Assembly: GCA_963678675.1 (NCBI GenBank)
Contig: OY783196.1
Span: 26,824,827 to 26,888,826, forward strand
Length of the DNA stretch: 64,000 bases
Direction: 5' to 3'
DNA from: Xiphydria camelus
Taxonomy: Eukaryota > Arthropoda > Insecta > Hymenoptera > Xiphydriidae
Position numbers and translations under genes: made by a program. Under the pieces are notes generated by a model that worked only from the letters and a program-made list of their open reading frames with translations, ran no database searches and was not told the DNA's origin. Positions 1-12,069 of this stretch are shown piece by piece. Positions within the stretch are counted from its first letter, which is position 1, and each line of letters opens with the position of its first letter.

Positions 1-3000
1 CGATCTTCGATTAGCTAGAGACTCTGTTACCATTGAAACTATAGAGCGACGTTCTCCAAGAATATCGAGCTTCCGAAAACGACTACAGGGAGTCGGTGGT
101 CAACGTTGTCATCCCGAAGGGAAACCCGGACAGGAGTGGTATATTCTTAGGAGTTCGGAATGGCGTAGTACATTAGACATTATAGCTAGACTGGTTAAAC
201 TGCGATGACGGTATCCCGTTACCGCGCCCGTTGCTCACAATCGCGTCGAAGAATGAAACGAAACTGTAAGACACTAGCGAGTCCGGCATTAGCAAGGAGA
301 ATCAAAGTGACGAACGATGACGAATCGAGGAGAAATATGTTAAATTTTGACAATCTTTTTGTATGATTTGAATATCTTGGGCTAGATTGATAAAAAAGAA
401 ATCGTCAATGTTGTTTAGAACGATAAATTCTAGAAAAAAAAATCTCATCGAGAGCCCGTAGATCGTAAGGTAGACGTTAAGATAGAATTTATCAATTTCG
501 GAACCCCGTTTTACCTGAGATCTTTGAGATCGAAGAAAGTATTTTTTGAGCCCCTTCCCAACCCCCGGGTCTCTCTCGCGTTCGATCGTTAAATCCCTTT
601 CCTCGTTATTTATTGAAAAAAGGAAGGAGTCTCGTCGATTACTGTTGACAACTCCAAATTATTAATGCGTGTGAAGCCTATTTCTAGTATTTTGATATAG
701 CTGTGAAAAACTGAGGACATTAAAAGTGAAATTAAATAAAAATTTCAATGTACTCGAGATTTACCGCGATGCGCTTTCCTCCCGCCAGATCTTTCCAATT
801 ACAAGGGTAGTTTGGAGCATCACGGTATTTTATTATCAACGAGGTAAGATTAAATTCTTCGGAACATTCTTATTTTTATGAGATTACTTTCCTACTTAAA
901 GAAGGAAGCAGTGAAAACGTGAGTCTCAAGGGAGCCCCGTATAATATGGTCAAACTCATCCAAATTAGCTACTCCAGTGGTTGCTTAGAATCAGGGGCTC
1001 TGAGAACTGGAACAGAAACCCAACTCCGCGAATGAAACTCGGTTCGAGAGAGCAAAACCGATGCACTCAAAATTATGTTGAAAATTAATTCCTGAAGTTC
1101 CACCGTTTCGTCGAAACGATATGCGAACCAAATTAAAACTGGCGAGCAATGCGTCCGAATTGGGTTTCGGAAGAATGATATTCGAAGACTTCGCCAGGGT
1201 AAAATCGGATTGCGCTATGCATGTGGAATATCAAATAGTGAATCTTTCTTCGCATTGTGATCACGAATTACGCGAAACACTATAAGAGATAATGCGTTTG
1301 CATTTTAGAACGAAGTAAAGAAGACTTGCAAATTTTACAATTGATTGAAGTGAGCGTATCGAGGACCGAATACCGAGCATCGTAAAGAGGCAGCTACTGA
1401 TTTCAATTTCGGCTTCGTCCGTCCTTCCAGGAATTCAGCATTTCGACCGCGTGTACCGCGCCAATAAATATCGTTTGGATATCGTTTCTACTCTTTCGTC
1501 CAGGCTATACAGAAAAACTGAAGCACGAGCAGCGCGACTCAACACTTGAACAACTCAGAGGCAAGTGCGGGGTAAGAGGGGATCGCCGGCTCACGCGCAG
1601 CCAGTCAACCAGAGAGGGGGAACCGGCTCGGCGGCGCGCACTTAGGTGGGGGAACGCGCAAGGAGAAAGCGCCAGTACAGGAACGGCACATTACATGGCG
1701 GGTACCCTAGTAAATGAACTAGTAGATATGACCCGTCATGTGTCTGCCGCTTTACCGGGTGGACTATGTAATAACGGACTGTATTTACTGCCGGCTTCAA
1801 CGGTTTCATAGTTTCGGCATCATAAAAAGCGATAAGGCGGCGAACACATGTCAAGCTATATCTACTTGTTAGCTGCATCATCCTCGAGAAATTGGATAGT
1901 ATCGCGTCCAGAGCTAAAGAAGAAACGATGATTAATTTGTATACAAAAGACCAATTGAACATTTAAGGATAATATGGACCATGATACGAGATAATAAAAT
2001 AACTTCGTTTTATAAGTTTTCCTTGCCGTCACGCAACATTGCGCGAAAGGCTTCAAGAGATAGTGACACTTTTACTTCAATTTTATTAGTAAAACATTTA
2101 GAAATTACACTTAAACCATGGTATTGTTTACAGTAATTAAACCTCAGTTATTTGGTCCTACTATTAAATTAATCATAACAACCTGTTATTTTCTCAATTA
2201 TCCGTATGTCGATAATACAATATTTACATATTATGCAATTATTTATTACATAGTCAAGGCGAGTCCGCGTGATACTGCGACGGTGCACACGAAAAGTTTG
2301 TAACACTGAAGATCGAGACTTTCCCTTGCCCGCAGATTTTGAACTTACGAGATGACGTTTATCTTCTTTCTATAATAGATGCGAGAGATGAGTGATACAA
2401 TTGCTTTTCGATTATTTGTTCGGATCGCACACATTATCGATCACGTACACGGCCATAAATCTACAAGTCTAGGCAGTGATGGGTTATTTGGCAAGTTTTG
2501 CAGAATGTCTCATTATCACGCCAACCACCTCGCTTCTCGCAACCAGGGATGTATATACATTTTCACGTTCAACCGTCGATCGTCTGAATTGTAATTGCAT
2601 GTAACTATCTTCCTGTAGTTACGATCAATCGCACAGAGATCTTTCAAAACGCGCAATTCTCTTCGGCATCAGTTGCTAGATACTAGTTCCATAAGTAGAC
2701 GAACGAGGGCAAACCACTGTACTCGTTATCTTACGACTTATTAGACTTTGAAAACGATTTCTTTGAATCAGTATCATAGATGTCCTACATTTTAAATTAT
2801 AAATGACTACAATTTACATTAACTAACGTTGAGGAATCCGCTCTAGCATGAATCATTTATTCAGTTCACGACTTTTCAATTTTATTTCAATAATCATCTC
2901 ATATTTATACACGTTTGATGTGTGTTCCTTCATTTGGCGCATCCCTGGTTACGATTATACATCATTTAATTGATTCTCCTATTTCTTTCTCCCCCTCTTT

Positions 3001-4927
3001 TCCTCCCATAAGCTATTAATTTTGTTAGCCAATCCACGGATTCTCCCGATTAAATATCGTCCGAAAAATTTGTCACCCAATCCAATTCACAGACATTTCA
3101 AATGCCCCGCAAGCACTCTAGCATGCGTAAACTAAATACAATCAAAGGGGGAGGAACGAAGTTTTGTGACTACTGTGAAATGGAGACGACAGAAGATAGA
3201 TCTGGAAGAAATGAGTCATAATTACAATGTACCAACGAGCGTGTGCAAAATGAATTGGTGGAGTTACCAGAACATTTTGCACTGTGATAAACTTAAACCT
3301 ATATGTTAACCTTCGAGTAAATGCATTTGGCTATGAAATTTTGATTCGATGATAAGAATATACACTGACACATTTGTACATGCTCTCGTGTACTTTTGAA
3401 AGTACCGCTCACAATTGTAAAAAAAAATGATGTGAAATGAAACTAACGATGGTGTCCTTCAATTTGTCCAACTATGGCGTTGACATTGTATGAATCATAA
3501 ATGTTTCTAAAGGCGTAACGACATAGTTTCACATATCAATAGTCTTTCGAAGATTAGTTTCAATTCGCCCCTTGTGGAAACGAAGAGAACGAAACTTTGT
3601 CGCGTGCAATCCTGTTACCTGAAGTCGTGTAAGAAATTCTCAATCATAATGACACAGTTATATACCATATGCATGTGATTATAACAAGGATTTCGTCACT
3701 GTTCGGAAAAACGCACCGACAAAACACCACTGAGATGCTCATCTCACGCGATTAGTTGAGGTAGGTCATACTGCAACAACCTTTGAAAACACTGAACCTG
3801 GCTCGCGAGAGTGTGATTCTGGGCAAAGTGGCAAAAATGCGTGGGTCACATGAAGAACTCCGTGGATCGACTAACATGCAGTCACGATGCTGGTCTATCC
3901 AGCACTGAGATCTCTATTAACCTAAGACCCCGTGTAGTCGGGTCTGTTAATAAAAGACCCCGGGGTCTGTACACCCTGTCGTTTTGCTCGCTAACGAATT
4001 TAGCTACCTTTCGTAGGCATTTCTCATAATGAGTTTCAGTACAAATATAAATTAGATAGCCGGTTAAGCAGGCGAGGCATCCTTCGCAGTAAGTTGAACA
4101 GCTAGCACGTTCCGCTTCAGCGAAGTAGTTGTTCAACTGATTGATTGTATATTCGAATGATTGCCGGTCAAGCTAAAGAAGTAAATGTTTAATTAAGGAT
4201 AGTTGACGCTTGATAGCATTCCGTGGGACTTCATCTATGTACAAAAAATATTAATAAACCATACAGAGGGAGAGAGTAATGTTCTCAGCCGACACTAAGT
4301 TGAAAAACTTGGTAAAAGCTACGTTTTTATTTAAATAATAAATTCATTTAATAATAACAATCTGGACTGCTACTGCTTCCACTACAAAACCTGCAGTTAA
4401 GGCGATAAAAAAAATATTCCAAGAAACATATGTACCTAATAATAAAGTGTAAAGGAAAAAATATGGTAAAAAATGATTACTGCAACAAATGACAATCTTA
4501 ATTCCTGCTTCATGGAGGTACAAAATAACGCAACACCTAAAGGGGATCACAGTTTATTCATTTAATAAAAATAAAGAATCAAGAGAGAATCGCACTACTT
4601 ACCCTGTCGCTAAGTTCTGAGGGAAACCGAGTTTGAAATTTGACCATTGTGCCTTCGCTGTAATCTCGCTGAATGAAAACTTTCAAGCAATTTTGAGGGG
4701 GCACTCCCCCACCTTGACCTCGCCCCCCTGACATGTCTTCTAATGGTGTCAGGGCTGCGTGGTTACCCTGGAAAAAAAGTCTCCCTATAAATTACTTGAC
4801 GAATTAATTGAATCATTTTTTTATAATACAAGCTTTCATCCCTTGAAAGTGCAGTTTCATACTGTGGTGTAAATCCTAATATTGTCATGTGACTTTTACT
4901 TATATTTCGCTATTCTTTTAGTACTAA
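1..4927. other. Intergenic spacer, no supported gene
   Basis: AT-rich, non-coding-looking sequence. Open frames here are short, lack recognisable domains and lack paired splice sites. The stretch 1540-1660 is GC-rich and could be a promoter or 5' UTR of a gene lying outside or to the right, but nothing decides this. A small cluster of AGACCC/GGGTCT inverted motifs lies at 3924-3968, including a 14-base perfect palindrome at 3955-3968. Confidence 0.5.
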
Positions 4928-5053
4928 GGGCCGGTTTTACCAACAAGTATAAACGCGGTATAGCGCTATACTGAGAATAACCATAAGGCTTATTGCTGGT
5001 TATTCTCAGTATAGCGCTATACCGCGTTTATACCATGTTGGTAAAACCGGCCC
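4928..5053. mobile_element. MITE-like inverted-repeat element with TAA target duplication
   Basis: A 126-bp near-perfect hairpin. The left arm starts GGGCCGGTTTTACCAACA and the right arm is its reverse complement, with the match continuing inward for about 55 bases around a short loop that contains ataaggcttattg. The element is flanked by TAA on both sides (4925-4927 and 5054-5056). A 3-bp TAA duplication and GG-starting termini are typical of PIF/Harbinger-type elements; that family call is inference. It has no coding capacity, so it would be non-autonomous. Confidence 0.8.
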
Positions 5054-5056
5054 TAA

Positions 5057-6569
5057 GCATGTCATATTCACATACTCTTTATTTTCCTTTACATATAGAC
5101 ATTCAAAAATTTACATTGCTTTTATCCTCCTAATCAAAATATGTACCTTTTCTCTATGGTGTATTGTATAGTACTTCTAGGTATATAAATAAAAGTAATT
5201 ATCATTTCATAACCATAAAGTAAGTAACTTCTCATCATTTTGCAAGTAAGTGAACCATTTTAATCATATCAGTAAGTGAATTATTTTTCTTGTAACTCTA
5301 ATTTTTTCGTTTCTTATGAAAAACCTCTGCTTCATTGAGTGAATACATTGTAAATTGATACCAAACATTAATCTACCTCTAATCACTCAACACCTCCTAA
5401 CATGCGAATATAAATATCTATTATCGCTTAGACCATTTCGTCACGAAGCATGATTAATCTTTAAGCATTTTAGCAGTGCTTTTTAGAACGATCAGTTTCA
5501 GTGAGAGAAGTAGAAAGAACTTCTTTAGAAGTGTAGGTATAGCTACTTCGTAGCCCTAACCACCAAATCTCGCACGGGTACTTTATTTAGCTTACAAACA
5601 ATATATTTGAAAAAGGTATCCAGCCCAGAAAGACATTTTCAGAAAGTATCTTCACCTTCAAAGTTCCTGATTACACACCTACAGCGAAGCAAATTGTTGC
5701 GAAATAGCAAAAACTGTCGAGAAGTAGGAGTGTTTTGAGTAAGTTTTGACAGGTTGAGATTGAGGGACGAACTCACCAGGGGCATTTTGAGCCTCGTCGT
5801 GCACACGAAAAGAAGAAAAAGCAGGCAAGCTAACCCGTAACCTTAAAAAGTTTAATACGCACACCCGATACTCACTAATTATCAGTTTTCAGCTTACACT
5901 TTTATCAAAAGATAAGAAGACACCGCGGTACTCCCTCAACGATGAACGCACCAGCCATCCGCCATTGTAACAATTATGCGCATGCACTTCGCGCGTTCTA
6001 CAGTCGTTCGAATTTTTTATTGATATGTACATCCAACAGGTTTTTCGAGTAACGATTTTTAACTTTTAATACTGCCGCAGCTACTCGTTATTGCTGATTA
6101 TTGCTCGTCCGAGAACTTGAGAAAACTGAAAAAAAAGGGACGGTTTTACCCTCTATCGGAGTTTTCTGTAATGTAAAGAATGGCTACTTTATTCCCCCTT
6201 CTACCGCGATTCACAATTGGTGGATATGGAATTCCACGTGACTTGGTATTTTTATTGAAGAAAAATAGAAGTGTTCTCTCTCTCTCGAGTTTTGTTGATG
6301 CTACATTATATACATGCATTATTCTTCGCGTTGCGTAAAATTAAATTTCCATTTGGATGGTGATGACGCAGATTTCTTTTTGAAGAATATTATAAGGTAC
6401 GAAAGGGAAGCATTTTATGGTTAAGATAAAGTAAATCAACAAATGCAGGTATTAGAGTTAAATTCAAATGAATTATTATAGTATATTGCGTCTGGTGTAT
6501 CATCGTTGAGTATTGAATATAAACGAAATACGACCGATACGCAAAATCAAACCCAGGAGAAATCAAGGT
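5057..6569. other. Spacer and presumed 5' region of ANAPC13
   Basis: AT-rich sequence with no supportable coding exon. The last few hundred bases before 6570 presumably hold the promoter and 5' UTR of ANAPC13. An open frame runs 57 bases upstream of the chosen start (from 6513) but has no similarity to the family. Confidence 0.4.
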
Positions 6570-6806
6570 ATGGACAGTCAAGTTTGCGGCGATGGCAGAT
6601 TATTCAATTTAATCGACGAGGCTTGGAGAAAAGAATGTCTACCGATTGACGATATAGAAGTGCCTCAGTTCGAGCTGCCCGATCCTGAAAGCGACAACGG
6701 GGACTCCCATATGACTCTCAAGGAGTTAGAGCAAAAATGGAATAATCTTGCATTGGGAAGTCTCAGTGAAAATCATTTGCATTCTCCAACCTTATCTCAT
6801 AACTAA
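6570..6806 (+). CDS. ANAPC13: Anaphase-promoting complex subunit 13
   Basis: Single-exon 78-residue protein. ANAPC13 is a small scaffold subunit of the APC/C ubiquitin ligase, which helps hold the TPR subunits in the complex during mitotic exit in the nucleus and cytoplasm. The sequence shows the family pattern through most of its length: MDSQVxxDGRLFNLIDEAWR at the N-terminus, an acidic IDDIEVPxxELPDPE middle and the C-terminal KELEQKWNNLAL block. The metazoan protein is about 74 residues, so length agrees. The start at 6570 is chosen because the MDS N-terminus matches the family; an upstream ATG at 6513 in the same frame would add 19 unmatched residues. The stop lies only 90 nt before the ZFAND1 start on the same strand. 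Confidence 0.93.
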   Translation: MDSQVCGDGRLFNLIDEAWRKECLPIDDIEVPQFELPDPESDNGDSHMTLKELEQKWNNLALGSLSENHLHSPTLSHN

Positions 6807-6896
6807 CTTTGCCGATAATATTTTTCAAAAGCGATCTGGTGTCATCATAATTCGCACTTATTGAAATTTTATACTCTCTACAACCTTTATGCCAAA

Positions 6897-7835
6897 ATGG
6901 AGTTTCCTGAAGTGGGAGTTCAATGCTCTGTAAAAGATTGTAAGCAATTGGATTTTCTACCTTTCACATGCACCTATTGTGAAAGTATATTTTGCAAAGA
7001 GCATTCACATGTAACTTCTCATACATGCTCAAAGTTTGTCGATAATATCGTCAATGATACACATAAAAAACAATCTTCGAGTTACCATTGCTCTCAAGAG
7101 TCGTGCAAACAGACTTCCCCCATTAATATGCCATGTACAAAATGTGGTTTACACTTTTGCTTGGCACATCGATATCACGGTTGTTTGGAAATTAGTGAAG
7201 AACAGAAATTGAAAGAATTAGAAAAGTGGCAAGCTCCTCGGGAAGAGTTTGGACGTGCAAAAGCTGCAGTAGATAAGCAAGTTACAAATATTCTCCAGAA
7301 GGCAAAAAATGTCACTGTAGCTAATAAGGTAGGTGTATCAAGAATGGTTGGATATTGAAAAATAAATTAAATGTACCAAAACCCTTGGTTTAATTGAAAT
7401 ATAGGTATAGAAACGAATTGTTTTTAGTGGCTCTGTACCTGCATTTTGATTCTGTTATTTTGTAATCAGGTGCAGTTAATGCGATTGAAAGGTCGCGCTG
7501 TTGGTCCAAATGGCATACCGTTGGTGGATAGGTGCTATTTTAACATATATCCACCAATTACTGGTACGGTGAACACGGCAAAAGGACCAAAAGCTCTTTT
7601 CGTCACTGTAAAGTGGACTATTGGAAGAGTTATACACTCTTTGGTTGATAAGTTTGGTTTGCCAAACTCCACGAAGAAACTACTCCTATTTCATCATTCT
7701 AATGGACTTCCCATATCCAAACGAATGGACGTGGTACTCTCAGAATTATTACGAAATGGTGATCTAATAGACGGACAAAACATAATCCTAGAATATTGGA
7801 GCACTCCTGTTTTAGATCCGTCTTTATACAATTAA
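6897..7835 (+). CDS. ZFAND1: AN1-type zinc finger protein 1
   Basis: Two coding exons, 6897-7328 and 7470-7835, joined in phase 0 through a GT-AG intron, give a 265-residue protein, close to the 268 of human ZFAND1. Two AN1 zinc fingers sit at the N-terminus (about residues 10-57 and 60-107), visible as C-x-C-x2-C, C-x4-H and H-x5-H-x-C type spacings such as CTYCESIFCKEHSH and CTKCGLHFCLAHRYHGC. The second exon carries the conserved C-terminal ubiquitin-like region, including the stretch around residues 145-215. ZFAND1 in other animals recruits p97/VCP and the 26S proteasome to arsenite-induced stress granules; that role is family knowledge. The gap from ANAPC13 is 90 nt with no AATAAA, so a shared transcript is possible. 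Confidence 0.93.
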
Positions 7836-8105
7836 TCGATAGTTGCACACTGGTTTTTCGGCGAGTGGCATTTCGATAATAGTTTCTGTACATGCGTGAA
7901 ATAAGTTCTTATATAAGCAAAATATAAATGTATTTTTTTTCTCTCAAATATAAACTATCACAGATAACCATTACGTTGAACCACATCGAGTCTCTGACAA
8001 TTGCCTGCCTCCAATCTTCACAATGAATCACGATGTGTTCCACATGCTTCTTTGGGTTGCTTCCAAAATTTACATATATTTAATACAAGATTGTTTTACC
8101 GAATT

Positions 8106-9579
8106 TCAACTGATAAATGGTACTTTTTGCTTGTTTCGAAGTTTGTGGTATAAATAGCAGAGCCAAACTGAGGTTGGTATTAAAGCCAGACAGACTGGTA
8201 TTAGAAAGAGGCCAGAAAATCGGAATCCACCCCATTCTTCATCTCTTCCAGAACGATTAAGCGGCGCCAAGCTCGGCTCGGTGTATACAGTTAACTGGGA
8301 TCCTTGCATCATCCATCCCTTATAGTTAATAGCCAAGCACGCGTAATAGCCAGTATCCTCGGTTGTTGGCTGATCGAAACTCAACTTAGACAAATAGAGC
8401 TGATCTCCCAAATGAATCTGATTACTGGGTAGCATTTTCCAACCAGCATCTCGATAGATTATAATATTGTCCCCGCTGATCCCCGAGGCAATACTGAATT
8501 TACGGAACCACACGATATTCGGCTGTATGCTGGATCGCACTCTACACTGAAGAGATGCTTTCTGATCTCCCTCGCAACAAGGAATGCTTACGTCCCAAGG
8601 TCCTTCAACTATCTCTGGTTGTTGCGTAGTTCCATCTACACAAACATTGAAATAATGTTTGTTTAAAAGTGGCTGCAGGCTGGTCTCATCAGCAAAGTTC
8701 TGGACACAAAATTTATTTAGCTACACAGTTTCTGTAGTACACACAACGTTACTGTAGCTAAGCCAATTTTACCTTTCAAATTCTATTGGTCAAGTTAATT
8801 TTATTTATATAATAATTAAAACTAATAATTTACTTCTCGGTACAGAATCTCGTAAGATTGAAAAAAATGTAGCTGCAGATGATCACTACATACCAATTAT
8901 CTCCAAATGAAACATACGCCCTACTTTAATTGTACGATCATGACGAGTCATACTACACTTATATAAACCACTATCCATCCATGTAGGTACTTCCAAAATC
9001 AATTCACCCATGTGGTTTTGGTTTCGTACTAAGCGCCACTCAGTATCGGTTGTTAGTTCGCTTTTTAGTACTTTACACGGTGTCTGATTGTGGCTAGACC
9101 CACAAGGCTTGAAAATGGACACAAATCGTTGAAGTTTTCACGAACAGCTCGAGCAAAATAATTGGCCAAAAAAATGTCAACCGGGATGCAGTTTTTGTTA
9201 CCAAATAATACCACTGCAGATGTCGATGGGGAGGGTGATGCATATTAGAATGACAGTTCAAATGTAGTTTTCGACCAGCCTGAGCCTGAATCATACGACT
9301 TCCACTATTAATGTTGTTTTCTTCAATTATTTCTCTACTGGTACCAAAATCCCATGTTCCAATATCTTTCTTACTATCTGCCTCTGACCAGTAGGTGAGA
9401 AAAGACAAAACTAAAAATCAAGTAAATATAAAACTTAGCGCTACTCAGATATACAAAACAAATTATGTTCGATATCCTGGAATAACAAACTTACTAGGAA
9501 AGTCAGGTTCTTGCTGTAAAATTATTGAAACACTGAAGCTCGAGCTTAGGATCACAAAAACGAAAGCCCCCGCGTACAT
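8106..9579 (-). CDS. Ig-domain single-pass membrane protein, FGFRL1-like
   Basis: Minus-strand gene. Exon 1 is 9579-9495 with a signal peptide (MYAGAFVFVILSSS); exon 2 is 9383-9202; exon 3 is about 9107-8894; exon 4 is about 8699-8106. Exons 2 and 3 make one Ig domain: LHLNC, then WYYL, then LEVPTWMDSGLYKC. Their frame shift is explained by a 94-nt GT-AG intron (9201-9108). Exon 4 holds a second Ig domain (CRV, IVWFRK, TEDTGYYACLAINYKG), a short stalk, a transmembrane helix about 30 residues from the end, and a short basic tail without a kinase domain. The second Ig domain resembles the third Ig domain of FGF receptors, and the missing kinase suggests the decoy receptor FGFRL1. The junction between exons 3 and 4 is unresolved: the good donor at 8893 is phase 1, while usable acceptors are phase 0; a phase-0 donor at 8924 is an alternative. 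Confidence 0.6.
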
Positions 9580-11847
9580 TATGTTTTCAGATATGGTCTC
9601 TCTAATCGAAATAACAGCTTGCTTTTTATTGGGCGAGAGTAATTCTAATATCAACGATCCGTTTATTAGTTTGAACTAGGATTATTTGACTTCTGGTATT
9701 TTTAGATCATGGACTGCACGCATTGTATAATCTGGATGAGAGTATTTTGCGGCGATGGACTATCTAGTTAGATAAATATTAATATTGTTTGCATCGGTAA
9801 TGCGATAACAATTCTGATTTAGTAGGAGATTATAACGTTTAAATCTTTTCACGTGATTTAGTTTTTAAGTGCAATAAGGAAACTTCGTTAGTCATCGAAA
9901 AAAAAAACATACATAAGCAATTTATCGAGCTTTATGAGTAACGAATTAAAAACCATTGTGTATATAAAGTTTGAAGACATTTTCGAAATGCTTTAACTCT
10001 TGCATCAGGAATTTTATGTTTTGAATTTTAAGGATAAGATATGTTAACTCTTGATATAAATTATATACAAATAATTTCTTGCACTGTTATTTTAGCAAAC
10101 AAACTGTTTCTAAATCACAATTGTTATTAACACTCATATCAAAATCCCATTATTAAGATGCATCAAACTTGCATGCCTAGAAATTTTTTGCTAGTCACTA
10201 CTATATCAAACCCCACAAGATGAGCATGAATTTTATGGTCTCGAGCTGATTCCCTGATTGAAACGTGGTTCAACAATCGAAGTTTCGTTGGCCCCTTTTT
10301 CCACACATATCTATTACTGATACCGACAGATGAGTAAATATAGTCCGACCAATAGATAGAGATTTGTGCATGTGTATACAGCGTACAGGGAGGCTCACGA
10401 GCTGCTACCGATACGAGAATAAAAATATAGTATCTTAACTAGATAACGTTGACTGTTCCTACTGCAATATCAAGCAATAATCATAAACATTCATGATTCT
10501 GTTTATGGTGAATGCTATACGTATAACATCAATTGTATATTTTTGCTTCTACAGGAATAAATTTAATATTAATAACAATTTTTAGTTGGGATTATGAAAG
10601 TGACAATTATATTGAGTAATTTCAGATGTACAATTAATTGTATCCAATACTTTGCTATTCTTAAAGAACGATATACATTTTTATAACACGCATAGATATT
10701 TCCAAAATATCACAATCATCAGGTCAAAAACGAAGACTTTATATATACATAGAATGTCAATAAAAATCCGCATGATCGTTCGCTACTTTTGTATAATGAT
10801 TTATTAACTATTGTGACAAAGATTATTACACTCTAATACTTATTTATTTAAAACTTATTTAGTGACCTACACGATGCTATTACATCGATTTTACACATAC
10901 AAAAAAAGCACTCAAATATGAGTTGTGCTTATAATAAATCAAAAAATGTATGCACGCTTATTGTCAGATCTTGCTAAAAAACATAATTCCATGAAAAGTA
11001 TGTAATTCGAATCGTGATGTTGTTCTTATTTTGGCACTGGAAGTTCCTCGGCACTGTGTTCAAACGACGCAATTAGTACATAAAACACAAGTAATAACTT
11101 GGCTAGAAAAAATGTCGTCGAATGACCACTCATGGACATTCCAAGACGGATGCCACTGAAGCGATGTGAAACTTTAAGAGTATACACTTACTTCTTATTT
11201 TGAAATAGTATAGAGTATTTTTTTTGTTTTTCTTTTAAATAAATATCGATCTCAAAAACAATAAATCACTCCCCTAAATAAAATGGATTTTCTCTACATT
11301 TTGCTTTAGGAGGGTAATTACACAGCCAACCAAAATCTTCGAAACGTGGCTAGGATTGGTGTGTTGGACGCGAGGAGTCGTTTGTTATCTCACATCATTG
11401 ATTATGGCTCTTTGAGAGTAACAAGTATGAAAAGGTAGTAATTCTAATGTAATTTGATTATTCGTAAATTAAGTAGATTGAATAAAAAAGGATAGAACAA
11501 CGTGGTGTAATTAGATAATAACGTTAATTGGATGTACGTTATCGTCGTTACATAATAAAAAAATACCTTTCAGAAGTTAAGGGATTAAAATACAAAGCGA
11601 TTAAATGCAAATCGTTTGATTGAAATTGAACATTCGGATGAGCAGCAAAGTTATTTATACTGACGATATAAATAAGAATAATTAAAAAATCGATATAAAA
11701 AGGAACTTATCATAAGAGAGTCGCATTAATATTGAGAATGGTAGAGTAACGAAAGCTACGTTGGTAGGAGAACAAGAATTAAAAGGAATACTGCAACCGA
11801 TATAAGGCAATTGATCGCGTACTTATCCATCGTTAGAGAGAAACAAG
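9580..11847. other. Intergenic spacer, AT-rich
   Basis: Strongly AT-rich sequence without supported exons, RNA genes or repeats. It separates the 5' end of the Ig-domain gene from the 3' end of the tetraspanin; the right part is probably tetraspanin 3' UTR. Confidence 0.5.
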
Positions 11848-12063
11848 TTAGCTCTTATTAATCTCTAAATGGAAATAGCTTCTGAAGTATAGAATAAGCC
11901 TGATCAAAGAGAGGATGCAGAGAACGTAGAGGGAAATAGCGAACAGGACGAGTAGCGCCATTCGGGCATTCACACTGGCCTCAGCCTCCTGGCCCCTTGA
12001 TCGACTAGTGGCCACCTGCCTGCCGACCGGATTACTAACGTGGTAGCGGTAGGTGGCCTGAGG
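11848..12063 (-). other. In-frame open stretch after the tetraspanin stop codon
   Basis: Directly after the tetraspanin stop (TGA at 12072-12070), one codon and a second TGA (12066-12064) follow. Then the same frame stays open for 71 codons to a TAA at 11850-11848. The sequence is notably GC-rich at 11941-12063 compared with the AT-rich surroundings. An ATG at 11961 would start a 37-residue peptide, and the segment that follows (MALLVLFAISLYVLCILSL) looks like a membrane helix. It may be a chance open frame in the 3' UTR, an alternative C-terminus or a small separate peptide. A 66-71 codon open frame has a chance probability of a few percent, so this is suggestive only. Confidence 0.3.
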
Positions 12064-12069
12064 TCAGGC

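Noticed and set aside
1642..2594. Several 61-106 codon frames near the left edge
   Set aside because: No domains, no signal of paired splice sites, composition like the surrounding spacer.
9094..9210. Apparent frameshift inside the first Ig domain of the FGFRL1-like gene
   Set aside because: A 94-nt GT-AG intron (9201-9108) with a T-rich tract joins WYYL to PCGSSHNQ in frame, so no frameshift is needed.
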